From assembly GCA_020832415.1 (NCBI GenBank), contig JAFIES010000048.1, forward strand, positions 62,001-126,000: DNA of 64,000 bases, given 5' to 3'. Position 1 is the first letter of the stretch; the number at the start of each line of letters is the position of its first letter. Below are positions 44,071 to 53,407 of this stretch, in pieces. The notes beneath the pieces are model-generated. The model saw only the letters and a program-made list of their open reading frames with translations. It was not told where the DNA came from and did no database searches. Made by a program: the position numbers and the translations under genes. This stretch comes from Balneolaceae bacterium. Lineage in GTDB: Bacteria; Bacteroidota; Rhodothermia; Balneolales; Balneolaceae.

Positions 44071-45546
44071 ATGAGAGCTTTTTGTTTTAATATATCCATC
44101 ATTTTATCACTATTACTTTTTCTCTCCTGCGGTACAGACAGCAATGATGATGATTCGGACCGCAATGATAATGATTCTGACCGTATTGGAAATATTTTAG
44201 AATTTGAACTGGCCCCTAATGGTATCACCGTACTATGTGATCATGCCGAACCCGGAGATCTGGGTGTTGTGGAGGGAGTAAAGTATGAGGCTGTGGATAA
44301 TGATTTGTTACGACGAAGGATAGATGAAGGAAGTGATCTATCAAAGGTATGTGTCTCCCTGGTAACGGATATGAGTGAATTGTTCTATGATAACCGGGAT
44401 TTCAACCAGCCTATTGGAAATTGGGATGTTAGTAATGTAACAGATATGAACCGGATGTTTTTTGGATTTTCTATCAGAACATATCCGTTTAACCAACCCA
44501 TTGGTGAGTGGGATGTTAGCTCCGTTACAGATATGAGTGAAATGTTTTCAGGCTCTTCATTCAATCAACCGATTGGGGATTGGGATGTAAGTTCCGTTAC
44601 AGATATGAGTTGGATGTTTAGATTTTCTCAATTCAACCAGCCCATTGGTGAGTGGAATGTACGTTCTGTAACAGATATGAGGTCGATGTTTTCGGTTTCT
44701 GAATTCAATCAACCTATCGGGGAATGGGATGTGAGTTCCGTTATTGATATGAATAGTATGTTTGCTTTGTCACAATTCAACCAATTCATTGGAAATTGGG
44801 ATGTGAGTAATGTAACAGATATGGGCAGGATGTTTAACCGTTCAGCATTCAATCAACCAATTGGAGATTGGGATGTGGGGAGTGTAACAAATATGGAGTC
44901 TATGTTTAGCAGTACTCAGTTTAATCATCCAATTGGAGATTGGGATGTGAGTAATGTAACTAATATGAGCCGGATGTTTCTCGGTACAGGGTTCAACCAA
45001 CCCATTGGTGAGTGGAATGTAAGTTCCGTTACGGATATGAGTTGGATGTTTAGAAGGTCTCAATTCAACCAACCTATTGGTAACTGGGATGTAAGTTCCG
45101 TTACCAATATGGGAATTATGTTTACAGACTCGCAATTTAATCAACCCATCGGAGATTGGGATGTGAGCTCAGTAACCAGTATGTATGTTATGTTTCAACA
45201 AGCTGCATTCAATCAGCCTATCGGAAATTGGGATGTGAGCAGTGTTACAACTATGTACGGTATGTTTTATGAAAATCTTGTCTTTAACCAACCCCTTGGC
45301 AATTGGGATGTGAGCTCTGTAACAACAATGTATCATATGTTTTGGCACTCAAATTTCCACCAACCCATCGGGGATTGGGATGTAAGCAACGTAACCGATA
45401 TGAGAGGCATGTTTAGAGATACCCGTTTTAATCATAACATTTCAGGGTGGTGTGTTGAGAGAATTGAAACGGAACCTGAAAATTTCTCGCATAACAGCCC
45501 GCTTGCACCGCAAAACAAGCCTGTCTGGGGAACCTGCCCGGATTAA
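44071..45546 (+). CDS. BspA-like (DUF285) repeat surface lipoprotein
   Basis: This 491-residue protein has a lipoprotein signal (ILSLLLFLSCG, Cys about 21), a short Asp/Asn-rich linker and then 14 tandem repeats of about 24-25 residues. The repeat pattern is FNQPIGxWDVSSVTDMSxMF, plus a divergent closing copy (FNHNISGWCVERI). DUF285/BspA repeats form surface-exposed leucine-rich-like solenoids that mediate adhesion or binding in other bacteria. The high similarity among repeats suggests recent duplication or gene conversion. It is monocistronic. Confidence 0.93.
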   Translation: MRAFCFNISIILSLLLFLSCGTDSNDDDSDRNDNDSDRIGNILEFELAPNGITVLCDHAEPGDLGVVEGVKYEAVDNDLLRRRIDEGSDLSKVCVSLVTDMSELFYDNRDFNQPIGNWDVSNVTDMNRMFFGFSIRTYPFNQPIGEWDVSSVTDMSEMFSGSSFNQPIGDWDVSSVTDMSWMFRFSQFNQPIGEWNVRSVTDMRSMFSVSEFNQPIGEWDVSSVIDMNSMFALSQFNQFIGNWDVSNVTDMGRMFNRSAFNQPIGDWDVGSVTNMESMFSSTQFNHPIGDWDVSNVTNMSRMFLGTGFNQPIGEWNVSSVTDMSWMFRRSQFNQPIGNWDVSSVTNMGIMFTDSQFNQPIGDWDVSSVTSMYVMFQQAAFNQPIGNWDVSSVTTMYGMFYENLVFNQPLGNWDVSSVTTMYHMFWHSNFHQPIGDWDVSNVTDMRGMFRDTRFNHNISGWCVERIETEPENFSHNSPLAPQNKPVWGTCPD

Positions 45547-45614
45547 CCTCATCTCAATCGTAAAGAGTTAGGAAGCTCCATTTAATTCTATATTTGTATG
45601 CGACTTTTTCAGAA

Positions 45615-45642
45615 TTGGTTCGTCAATATTTCAATACATTTG
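45615..45642 (+). promoter_or_regulatory. promoter of the DUF2256-apbE unit
   Basis: TTG (45615-45617) and TACATTTG (45635-45642) are spaced as -33/-7 elements. A second TATATTTG (45589-45596) lies a little upstream. Confidence 0.55.
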
Positions 45643-45688
45643 TGGATGAAAACCTACACAAAAAGTAGCATGTAATGCAGAGATCCCG

Positions 45689-45820
45689 ATGAAAAAGAAA
45701 TATCTGCCCGAAAAAATCTGCCCGGTTTGCAACCGTCCGTTTACCTGGCGCAAAAAGTGGGAGCGCGACTGGGAGAATGTGAAATATTGCAGCGAACGGT
45801 GCCGCAGAAATAAAAAATAG
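45689..45820 (+). CDS. DUF2256 small zinc-binding protein
   Basis: This 43-residue protein has the DUF2256 pattern: [20 protein letters not shown] followed by [13 protein letters not shown]. Four cysteines (CPVC and CSERC) should form a zinc finger. The family often occurs with cryptochrome or photolyase genes, and a DASH-type cryptochrome is about 8 kb upstream. It starts with ATG after a good promoter and lies 59 bp before apbE. It is short enough to be missed by length-filtered gene calls. Confidence 0.9.
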   Translation: MKKKYLPEKICPVCNRPFTWRKKWERDWENVKYCSERCRRNKK

Positions 45821-45879
45821 GGGTAGTTTGATTGATGATTCTGTGCATAAGCAGGATTTCAATTCGTTATCTTTCAACC

Positions 45880-46905
45880 ATGAAACCACTTTTTTTACAG
45901 ATAGTATTTTTTGCCCTACTGTTTGCCGGAAATACAACAGATTTTCAGGCGCAGGATTTGGATCGGTACACATTCCAGTCGCGCCATATGGGTACGCAGA
46001 TCAGCATCATTCTCTATGCAGAGAACGATTCCATCGCAAAAGAAGCGTCCGATGCAGCATTTGCCCGGATTGAAGAGCTCAACCAGATCATGAGTGACTA
46101 CATTGAGGAGAGTGAACTGAACCGGCTTTCACGAAAATCGGGCAGTGGTGAGTGGATGCCGATCAGCAGCGATCTGTTTGAGGTTTTGGAAGAATCGATC
46201 CGGATATCGGAGAAAACAGACGGACTATTTGATGTAACCATCGGCCCGTTGACCCACCACTGGCGTTACGTTCGCATGCATCCGGAACCGGTCTATCCGG
46301 ATGAAGCCACCCTCGATTCATTAAGAAATCTGGTAGATTATCAAGCCATTGAATTGAACGAAGGGCTGCAGAGCGCCCGGCTCAACTCGAAAAATATGCA
46401 GCTCGATTTTGGCGGGATTGCAAAAGGGTACGCCGCACAAGAGGCTATTAATATTTTGAAAGAGTTTGGAATTGCATCCGCTCTGGTTGATGCAGGCGGA
46501 GATATCACCACGGGCAGCACACCACCCGGGCGGGCCAGCTGGGATGTGGCCATTCCCAAAGGGAGGGTGGACGGTGACATGAAATTCAGTACCGTACAGT
46601 TTTCCGGAAAAACGCTCACCACATCGGGCGATATGTATCAGTTTGCCATCATTGACGGGCAGCGATATTCCCACATCGTAAACCCGAAAACCGGTTTGGG
46701 ATCCACCGATCAGATCCAGGCAACGGTTCTCTCATCAAACGGAATGTATGCAGATGCATTTGCATCAGCCCTAACACTGATGGACCCCGAAGAGGGAATT
46801 CGGCTCATAGAAAAGATAGAGGAGGCCGAAGCACTCATTTTCCGGGAAGTAGATGGCGAAGTAAAGCAGTGGATGACACCGGGAATGGAAGTTCTTTTAA
46901 AATAG
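45880..46905 (+). CDS. apbE: FAD:protein FMN transferase
   Basis: I use the ATG giving a signal peptide (MKPLFLQIVFFALLFAGN), not an upstream in-frame ATG that adds 16 residues without an export signal. The 341-residue enzyme attaches FMN covalently to proteins such as Na+-pumping NADH:quinone reductase subunits. Signature segments are RHMGTQISI, DFGGIAKGYAAQEA, LVDAGGDITTGS, TSGDMYQFA and HIVNPKTGLG. A single target gene is not adjacent. Confidence 0.94.
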   Translation: MKPLFLQIVFFALLFAGNTTDFQAQDLDRYTFQSRHMGTQISIILYAENDSIAKEASDAAFARIEELNQIMSDYIEESELNRLSRKSGSGEWMPISSDLFEVLEESIRISEKTDGLFDVTIGPLTHHWRYVRMHPEPVYPDEATLDSLRNLVDYQAIELNEGLQSARLNSKNMQLDFGGIAKGYAAQEAINILKEFGIASALVDAGGDITTGSTPPGRASWDVAIPKGRVDGDMKFSTVQFSGKTLTTSGDMYQFAIIDGQRYSHIVNPKTGLGSTDQIQATVLSSNGMYADAFASALTLMDPEEGIRLIEKIEEAEALIFREVDGEVKQWMTPGMEVLLK

Positions 46906-46960
46906 AGATCTATTTATTATATAGTTAGTAAGAACTTCAACTGAAATCCAATCTAATAGT

Positions 46961-47986
46961 ATGCTACTGTCAAAGAGATTGTTTCTACTTATTCTGCTAA
47001 GCTCCATCTTTTTTCATTCAACACTGCTTGCCCAAACAAATGAGGAAGGTGGTGTTGAGGATATTGAAGAATTTATTCGAATGGCGTGGGATGAAATTCG
47101 GGAAGCAGAATTTTCTGACAGCCTGCAGATCGAATACTCGAATCAGATTTTCAGCTATTTTAAAGAGAACAAGGGACATGAAAATGAAGAGTTCATCTTT
47201 TCATCGTTTGTGATGATGTGGGGAAATACAGGGCATGCAGAACATCTGGATGATTTATATGAGATGCTTGATGACGACTCACCCCTCTGGAACCACGCCA
47301 TCAACTCTTTGGGAAATCTGTATCACAGAAATGAAGATCTGGAAGCAGAAGTGTTTATTGAGAAATTACACGAGCTCGAACATAGACTTACCGACCCAAT
47401 AAGCCTTTCACAGCTTATGACCTACCTCACTCGCCATTACAAAAGAGAAGGTGATAATGAGATGGTGCTTGATTATGCCCGAAAGATGATCGAGCTGAAT
47501 GCAAGTGATTGGTTTGTGGATTTTGGGCTGGGTGAAATTTATGAGCTGGAATCCCTTCAAATCGGTCAGTACGCACCTGAACTTATTGCTGAAACCATTC
47601 GTGGTGAGCCTGTTTCACTGGAGGATTACAGCGGACGATTTGTACTGCTCGAATTCTGGGGAAGCTGGTGCGGTCCCTGTATCCCTGAAATACCCTATCT
47701 GAAAACCGTCCATGAAAGCTTTGAAGATGACCAGCTCGTAGTGATCGGGATAGCTCTGGATCGTGATACAGAAACGGTTGAAGCATTTATGGAAGAGCAC
47801 GAAATGACCTGGCCGCAAATTCTTCAGGCAGACATGTTCAATGGCGAACTGGTGAACGCTTTCAACATTGGAGGTGTGCCTGCTATGTACCTCGTTGGTC
47901 CCGATGGGACAATTGTTACCCGCAACCTGCGTGGTGAGGAGATGGTTGAAGAAGTTTCTAAACTGGTGTTAGACTATTTTGATTAA
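46961..47986 (+). CDS. TlpA/ResA-like exported thioredoxin-domain protein
   Basis: This 341-residue protein has a signal peptide (LFLLILLSSIFFHSTLLAQ), an alpha-helical N-domain (about 25-205) and a C-terminal thioredoxin domain. The active site is CGPC (Cys237 and Cys240) in FWGSWCGPCIPEIP. GVPAMYLVGPDGTIV is the cis-Pro region. Such proteins reduce or isomerise disulphides in the periplasm; N-domain forms are common in Bacteroidota. It follows apbE by 55 bp and may share its transcript. Confidence 0.9.
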   Translation: MLLSKRLFLLILLSSIFFHSTLLAQTNEEGGVEDIEEFIRMAWDEIREAEFSDSLQIEYSNQIFSYFKENKGHENEEFIFSSFVMMWGNTGHAEHLDDLYEMLDDDSPLWNHAINSLGNLYHRNEDLEAEVFIEKLHELEHRLTDPISLSQLMTYLTRHYKREGDNEMVLDYARKMIELNASDWFVDFGLGEIYELESLQIGQYAPELIAETIRGEPVSLEDYSGRFVLLEFWGSWCGPCIPEIPYLKTVHESFEDDQLVVIGIALDRDTETVEAFMEEHEMTWPQILQADMFNGELVNAFNIGGVPAMYLVGPDGTIVTRNLRGEEMVEEVSKLVLDYFD

Positions 47987-48124
47987 TACACTTCGGGGAT
48001 GCATTTCAACTGCTGCCTCGATTCATTACCAAACCAATACAGATTCAGGCCTCGACATGCGCTCAATGTGAGGTTTAGTGTAAAGTAGATATCGTAATCT
48101 GAATTTTCTGAGATTTAAATCAAA

Positions 48125-49066
48125 TCAAACCTCAAAATCATCGGCTTTAAGATACGCCTCAATTAATTTAAGCTCGCCTTCAATTCCTTCTTCCGATTTA
48201 CCGTGCTCCATACCAACAATACCATCGAACCCCTTTTCATACACAAATTTAAAGATGTTACGGTAGTTCACCTCTCCGGTGTAAGGTTCATGGCGTCCGG
48301 GATGGTCGGCAACCTGCAGATACGGGATCTCATCCCAGGCGCGTTCCATATTGGGAATCATATTTCCTTCTGTAATGGCTTGGTGATACGCATCATAAAG
48401 CACCTTGCAGGATGGGCTTCCCACATGTTTGCAAATTCTGTACGCCTGTGAGGTTTTTGTGAGAACCATTCCGGGATGGTCTCTTAAAGTGTTTAGAGGC
48501 TCAATTACCATCACAAGATTATGAGGTTCCAGAATTTCGGCTGCCCGCTTCAGGGCGTCAATCACCAGAAGCTCCTGGTAATCCATATCGAGCTGAAGAT
48601 TTACAAAACCGGGCACAACGGTCATCCATTTGGCGCCAACTCTCTTTGCTACATCAACAGATTCGCGGATCTCATCTAAAAACTGGTTCAATTTTTCATC
48701 ATCACCGCTTGTGAGGCTTGGCTCGTGCCAGTAGATGGTGTGGGCTACAAATACACCCATCGTCATGCCGGAATCTTCGAGCTGTCGCCCGATTCGCTCC
48801 TGCATATCAATTGTGCGGCCCTTCATACCGTTATCCTCAAGTCCGCCAAAACCAAGATCGGCCATAAATTTCAGCTGATCGATCGGATCATTCCCTGCAT
48901 GTGCCCTGAATGTGTTAAAGTTAGGGGCATATTTCAGTTTAAAATCGTGTTTTTGGAGCAGATCCTGCGGATTCAATTCTGTTGATCTATTGGTTGAGAG
49001 TCCGGATCCTGTTGCGAATGCAGTGCCGGCCATAAGGCTGTTTTTAAGAAAGTTTTTTCTGTCCAT
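48125..49066 (-). CDS. exported sugar isomerase/epimerase-like TIM-barrel protein
   Basis: This 313-residue protein has an N-terminal export region (MDRKNFLKNSLMAGTAFATG; the RK pair is only weakly Tat-like). A xylose-isomerase-like TIM barrel follows: FMADLGFGGLEDNGMK, WMTVVPGFVNLQLDMDY, LVMVIEPLNTLRDHPG, VLYDAYHQAITEGN and LQVADHPGRHEPYTGE. Acidic metal ligands are conserved in these strands. The family includes hydroxypyruvate isomerase-like and IolE-like enzymes. Its upstream neighbour is a Gfo/Idh oxidoreductase, but a terminator separates them. Confidence 0.85.
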   Translation of the reverse strand: MDRKNFLKNSLMAGTAFATGSGLSTNRSTELNPQDLLQKHDFKLKYAPNFNTFRAHAGNDPIDQLKFMADLGFGGLEDNGMKGRTIDMQERIGRQLEDSGMTMGVFVAHTIYWHEPSLTSGDDEKLNQFLDEIRESVDVAKRVGAKWMTVVPGFVNLQLDMDYQELLVIDALKRAAEILEPHNLVMVIEPLNTLRDHPGMVLTKTSQAYRICKHVGSPSCKVLYDAYHQAITEGNMIPNMERAWDEIPYLQVADHPGRHEPYTGEVNYRNIFKFVYEKGFDGIVGMEHGKSEEGIEGELKLIEAYLKADDFEV

Positions 49067-49184
49067 AAGTTTGAGCTTTTACGAATTGGATGTTCAATTT
49101 ATTCTGTGTTCAGACGTACGAATCATTTTGATATCGGGCATATCTCCAAGATATATAAAATATTGAGAGTCGGTAGTTTAGATC

Positions 49185-49221
49185 AAAAAAAATCCGCAGA
49201 GGATCTCTCCACCTGCGGATT
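49185..49221 (-). terminator. rho-independent terminator after the Gfo/Idh gene
   Basis: On the minus strand AATCCGCAG pairs perfectly with CTGCGGATT over 9 bp and is followed by T residues. It is placed between the oxidoreductase and the sugar isomerase-like gene. Confidence 0.85.
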
Positions 49222-49249
49222 ATAAATGAGGCAAGAACCAAAACAAAAA

Positions 49250-50587
49250 TTAATGAGGCCTCGATACACCCGGAACCGGTACAGGGTAGTATCCGTTTTC
49301 GTCGGGAAGAACCGGGGGTTCCATATCCCAGCCTGTATAATCCGGCATCAGCTGTGCATCAGAATTGAGTGCCTGATCCCAGGTAATCATTTGGCCGGAG
49401 TAGGTTGCCATTCGTCCCATCACAGCTGTGAGGGTGGTTTTTGCTCCGTAATCGATATCATCAATCACTTCACCCTTGCGGATAGCAGCAAACAGTTCAT
49501 CGTGCTCCTGCTGGTATGGGTTGGGATTGTCGGTGCCATCATGGTCATATCGGATAATTCCATTTCTGTCGCGAATAATTGCGTTGTGAGATGAATCGGT
49601 ATTTACATTACCGCGGGTTCCCTGGAAGGCTTCTGCCACTCGAGAGAATGTATTCTGCTGATGGCGGCACTGTGCAGAGATAACGGCACCGCTCGGGTAG
49701 GTGTACTCCACAAAGTGATGGTCAAAAATCTGTCCATATTTTTTGTCGATTCTCACTTCACGGCCGCCCATTCCCTGTGCCGTTTCGGGATATTCTCCGA
49801 TAAACCAGTTGGCCACATCGATGTTGTGAATATTCTGTTCCAGAATGTGATCTCCGGCAAGCCATGTAAAATAGAACCAGTTTCTTATCTGGTATTCCAC
49901 TTCGCTCATGTCCGGTTCACGCTCGCGTACCCAAACGCCGCCATCATTCCAGTAAACCTGTCCCGAAATAATATCACCAATCTCTCCGTCGAGAATTCGC
50001 TTATAGGTTTCGCGGTAGTTGTTCTGATATCTTCTCTGAAGCCCTAGTACCATATTCAGTTTTTTCTCGCGGGCTTCGCGGGCGGCATCAAGCACACGGC
50101 GAACCCCGGGAGCATCGGTAGCCACAGGTTTTTCGATAAACATGTGCACACCGGCTTTTACAGCTTCTTCAAAGTGATCGGGCCGGAATCCCGGGGGGGC
50201 AGTCAGAATTACCACATCAGCCAGTGCTGTTGCGTGCTTGTATGCATCAAATCCCACAAATTTATGCTCTTCGGGTACATCAAGCCTGCCGGTTTCAAGA
50301 TGGCGCTGTGAAAGGGCGTTGTAGCTGGAGTCGATCCTGTCGCGAAACAGATCGGCCATGGCAACTATCTTCACGCCGGGATCAGCAGCCAGTGCCTGGT
50401 TTGCAGCACCGGTTCCCCGGCCTCCGCAGCCAATTATGGCAACTTTTAGTGTATCACCACCGCCTGCATAGGCTGAAGCCCCAACAGGAAGGCTGCTCAG
50501 AAAGAGTCCTCCACCGGCCGCGAGTGTCGTTTTTTTCATAAAGTCCCTTCTTGTAATACCTTGCTGCAACATATTTTTCTTATTCAT
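49250..50587 (-). CDS. Tat-exported Gfo/Idh/MocA-family oxidoreductase
   Basis: This 445-residue protein has a Tat signal (ITRRDFMKKTTLAAGGGLFL) and a Rossmann start (LKVAIIGCGGRGTGAANQAL). The catalytic-type Lys is in MFIEKPVATDA, and EQNIHNIDVANWFIGE is also present. Exported Gfo/Idh enzymes oxidise or reduce sugars, inositols or glycosides and are often near isomerase-like genes, as here. It is upstream of the isomerase-like gene and downstream of the SUMF1-domain gene (45-bp gap). The substrate is unknown. Confidence 0.9.
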   Translation of the reverse strand: MNKKNMLQQGITRRDFMKKTTLAAGGGLFLSSLPVGASAYAGGGDTLKVAIIGCGGRGTGAANQALAADPGVKIVAMADLFRDRIDSSYNALSQRHLETGRLDVPEEHKFVGFDAYKHATALADVVILTAPPGFRPDHFEEAVKAGVHMFIEKPVATDAPGVRRVLDAAREAREKKLNMVLGLQRRYQNNYRETYKRILDGEIGDIISGQVYWNDGGVWVREREPDMSEVEYQIRNWFYFTWLAGDHILEQNIHNIDVANWFIGEYPETAQGMGGREVRIDKKYGQIFDHHFVEYTYPSGAVISAQCRHQQNTFSRVAEAFQGTRGNVNTDSSHNAIIRDRNGIIRYDHDGTDNPNPYQQEHDELFAAIRKGEVIDDIDYGAKTTLTAVMGRMATYSGQMITWDQALNSDAQLMPDYTGWDMEPPVLPDENGYYPVPVPGVSRPH

Positions 50588-50632
50588 GAGTGTATTTATT
50601 TGGTTGATGTAATTCCGATGTTATGGTTCGTT

Positions 50633-51769
50633 TTAGAAGTAGTCTTGAATGGCTTCAATCCAATATTTCTCCATCTCTTCAACGGTCTCAGGCTGATCTT
50701 TTGGCATCACAACCCGAAAACCAACGAAAGGTGCATTGGTATGCCACCACATGCTTTTTGGCAGCTGCGGATCGTTCATTTTCCATGCAGGACTTGAGCC
50801 TCTTCGATTCAGGCAGCTTGCTGCTTCTGCTCCATCCATCCAGGAGCCGCCTCTGGTTGCACGGGGGTAGAGCTGATCGGGTGCGAACATGGGGTTCACG
50901 GCCGGCTCATTACCAAGCTGAGCAAAATAATCCTCGTGATACTGGTCGAAGGTCCATTCGGTAACATTTCCGAGCATATCATACAACCCGAATGCGTTTG
51001 GTTCTTTTGTTCCAACACGTGCATAACTTCGGTCGCTGTTTCCTCTGTGCCATGCGTATCGATCGGGATTTCTTGGTGGCGTGTACTGTTCATTGGCACC
51101 GGCACGGCAGGCGTACTCCCATTCGGCTTCGGTAGGCAAGCGGTAGAAATTTCCGGTTTTTACGGTAAGCCACTTTGTAAACATAAAGGCTGCGTAGTGT
51201 GTCATGTTGATGGCGGGATATCCATCAGACCCCATTCCAAGACTGAGGTCTCCATACGCAGGTGATGGTGTTGAAATCACATCGGCAGGAATTTCGGCTT
51301 CCCGGAGCACTTCAAGAACTTCATCGGTTAATGTTGGTGATGAGGTGGCATCGGCATCAATATCCACATCATAAAATACCTGCCACAGCTGCCGGCGGAT
51401 ATTCTCAATCGATTCGTTGGCGAAAAGATTGTATTGATTCCAGGTAATTTCGTACTTGCCCATCCAGAAATCGTCCACAACCACTTCATGTTCATTCCCC
51501 ATCATAAAGCTTCCGCCGGGAACGGGCACCATCTCGATCACTTGGGGTGTTCCTGAGATCTCTTCAGTGAACGGAGCAAAATCGCTGCTGTATTCAATTA
51601 CTGCTGTTGCTGCAGATTCAGCGGGAGTTGCGGCATCATCAGGTGTTGAGGCGGTTTCGGTGGAGGTGCATCCAAACAGTAAAACTACAATCAAAAAAGG
51701 TGATAAAATGGCCGTTACTTTTAAGGGAGACATACGTCGGGCGGTTTTGAATGGCTTAAATCGTTTCAT
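50633..51769 (-). CDS. SUMF1-domain (formylglycine-generating-like) lipoprotein
   Basis: This 378-residue lipoprotein (IVVLLFGC, Cys about 34) has the SUMF1/FGE fold: MVPVPGGSFMMGNEHEVVVD, FRLPTEAEWEYACRAGANE-type segment, AFGLYDMLGNVTEW and RATRGGSWMDGAEAAS, ending FVGFRVVMP. In the region that holds the two active-site cysteines of true FGE only one Cys is visible (AASCLNRRGSS), so catalytic sulfatase activation is doubtful. A structural or ligand-binding use is more likely, and no sulfatase gene is nearby. It heads the operon with the Gfo/Idh gene. Confidence 0.88.
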   Translation of the reverse strand: MKRFKPFKTARRMSPLKVTAILSPFLIVVLLFGCTSTETASTPDDAATPAESAATAVIEYSSDFAPFTEEISGTPQVIEMVPVPGGSFMMGNEHEVVVDDFWMGKYEITWNQYNLFANESIENIRRQLWQVFYDVDIDADATSSPTLTDEVLEVLREAEIPADVISTPSPAYGDLSLGMGSDGYPAINMTHYAAFMFTKWLTVKTGNFYRLPTEAEWEYACRAGANEQYTPPRNPDRYAWHRGNSDRSYARVGTKEPNAFGLYDMLGNVTEWTFDQYHEDYFAQLGNEPAVNPMFAPDQLYPRATRGGSWMDGAEAASCLNRRGSSPAWKMNDPQLPKSMWWHTNAPFVGFRVVMPKDQPETVEEMEKYWIEAIQDYF

Positions 51770-52163
51770 TGCATTACTTCAGGTCATTTTCGGTTAACAA
51801 AAGGTGTTTCAGAATGTACTGATTACTCTTGTTCTATAACTGTTTGATCTTGTAAAATAACATACATAATCAATTAATGAATTAAGGTTTTCCCTGAAAT
51901 AATTCAAATCAAATGATGCTTTTTTACACTATATCAACGCCCGTATTTGTAAATTCTTGGATGATCTGAGTATTAAAATCCTCTCTCAAATATTGAATCG
52001 ACTCTAAGTCGATGATTATAGTGCTATAAATCTATTTTAAAGATCAATTAAGAAGACGATTATTTGTTCGTTGATGGATGAAAAAGGTTCTTGCTGTTTT
52101 TAATCAGAACGGGATTTACTCGGCTCCTGTTAAATAAAGAAAGGCTAATTACATTGGAAAATT
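51770..52163. other. intergenic region between divergent genes, no gene seen
   Basis: The gap separates the SUMF1 and aldo/keto reductase starts and should carry both promoters. It is AT-rich and contains one small perfect hairpin (ATCGACT/AGTCGAT, 51997-52013). No frame, tRNA or strong terminator is evident. Confidence 0.4.
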
Positions 52164-53162
52164 ATGGAATATCGATTTTTAGGACGATCGGGTTTAAAAG
52201 TATCAGCACTATCATTTGGTTCGTGGGTTACATTCGGGGATCAGGTTGATGAGAGTATTGCTTACAACTGTATGGTTGAAGCGTACGATGCAGGCGTAAA
52301 TTTTTTCGATAATGCAGAGGCGTATGCAGGCGGAGAATCCGAAGTAATGATGGGAAACATCATTAAGAAAGCCGGCTGGAAACGGACTGACCTTGTGCTG
52401 TCCACAAAAATATTCTGGGGAGGTGAAGGCCCAAACAATACAGGCTTATCATATAAGCACATTATTGAAGGAACCGATTCTGCATTAAAACGAATGCAGA
52501 CCGAATATGTGGACCTGATATTTTGCCATCGCCCGGATATTCATACACCCATCGAAGAGACCGTATGGGCGATGAATCAGGTAATTCAACAAGGTAAAGC
52601 GTTTTACTGGGGTACCAGTGAGTGGCCCGCTGAGATGATCAGAGAAGCATACCACTTCGCAAAACGTGAACACCTTCGTCCGCCTCTGATGGAGCAGCCT
52701 CAGTACCATATGTTTCATCGCGACAGGGTTGAGCAGGAGTACGCCTCACTCTACGATGATATCGGCTTGGGCACCACCATTTGGAGCCCTCTTGCAAGCG
52801 GACTGCTTACCGGGAAATACAACGATGGGATCCCTGACGACAGCCGCCTGGCCCTCGAACAGTACGACTGGCTCAGAGAAACTATACTTGAGAGCGAACA
52901 GGGACGGGAGAATCTGAAAAAAGTGGAAAAACTCGCCAAACTGGCAGATGATGCCGGGCTTAAATTACCGGAGCTGGCACTGCTTTGGTGCCTGAAAAAT
53001 CCCAATGTAAGCACGGTTATTACCGGTGCATCCAAGCCGGAACAAGTTCGCCAGAACATGAAATCTCTCGAAAAAGAACACATCCTTACGGTTGATCTGA
53101 TGGAGCGAGTTGAAGAGATCCTAGACAACCGCCCAAAACCCCCGCAAGATTTCAGGCCATAA
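52164..53162 (+). CDS. aldo/keto reductase (potassium-channel beta-subunit-like subgroup)
   Basis: This 332-residue TIM-barrel NADPH enzyme has the catalytic tetrad of the family: Asp and Tyr in [14 protein letters not shown], Lys in [11 protein letters not shown] and His in LIFCHRPD. Opening and closing segments ([35 protein letters not shown]) match the KCNAB/YghZ-like subgroup. It probably reduces small aldehydes, and the natural substrate is unknown. It is monocistronic and followed by a dispersed repeat. Confidence 0.92.
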   Translation: MEYRFLGRSGLKVSALSFGSWVTFGDQVDESIAYNCMVEAYDAGVNFFDNAEAYAGGESEVMMGNIIKKAGWKRTDLVLSTKIFWGGEGPNNTGLSYKHIIEGTDSALKRMQTEYVDLIFCHRPDIHTPIEETVWAMNQVIQQGKAFYWGTSEWPAEMIREAYHFAKREHLRPPLMEQPQYHMFHRDRVEQEYASLYDDIGLGTTIWSPLASGLLTGKYNDGIPDDSRLALEQYDWLRETILESEQGRENLKKVEKLAKLADDAGLKLPELALLWCLKNPNVSTVITGASKPEQVRQNMKSLEKEHILTVDLMERVEEILDNRPKPPQDFRP

Positions 53163-53196
53163 GTCAATTAACGTTATTGAATTTGGCAAACAGGAA

Positions 53197-53375
53197 GTTC
53201 CCCTCTTTTTCAAGTCTCTTTTGATCCCGAGACTTCGGGAGAGGGCTCATCTTTTTACCCGCGAAGCGATCTAGGGGTTGTTGAATCAGGCAGAGGAGCT
53301 AATTTTACAAATTGTAGTCCATCTCTGAGTGCTGTAACCACCCCTAACCCCTCCTTACGAAGGAGGGGAGACTCT
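53197..53375. repeat. dispersed palindromic intergenic repeat, copy 2
   Basis: Same element as near 16 kb: CAAGTCTCTTTTGATCCCG, the palindrome CCCGAGACTTCGGG, GCGAAGCGA, then CCCCTCCTTACGAAGGAGGG near the end. Orientation and block order agree with copy 1; the centre differs. It lies between the aldo/keto reductase and leuB ends. Confidence 0.75.
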
Positions 53376-53407
53376 TTTCATAATTCTTGTGTAGAACTCA
53401 TATCTGT

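Noticed and set aside
44842..45144. 100-codon minus-strand frame with internal repeats
   Set aside because: It mirrors the BspA-like repeats on the opposite strand and has no start or context of its own.
44400..45430. Regular DNA repeats resembling a CRISPR-like or tandem array
   Set aside because: The repeats are in one reading frame of the BspA-like protein, have about 72-75-bp units and no unique spacers.
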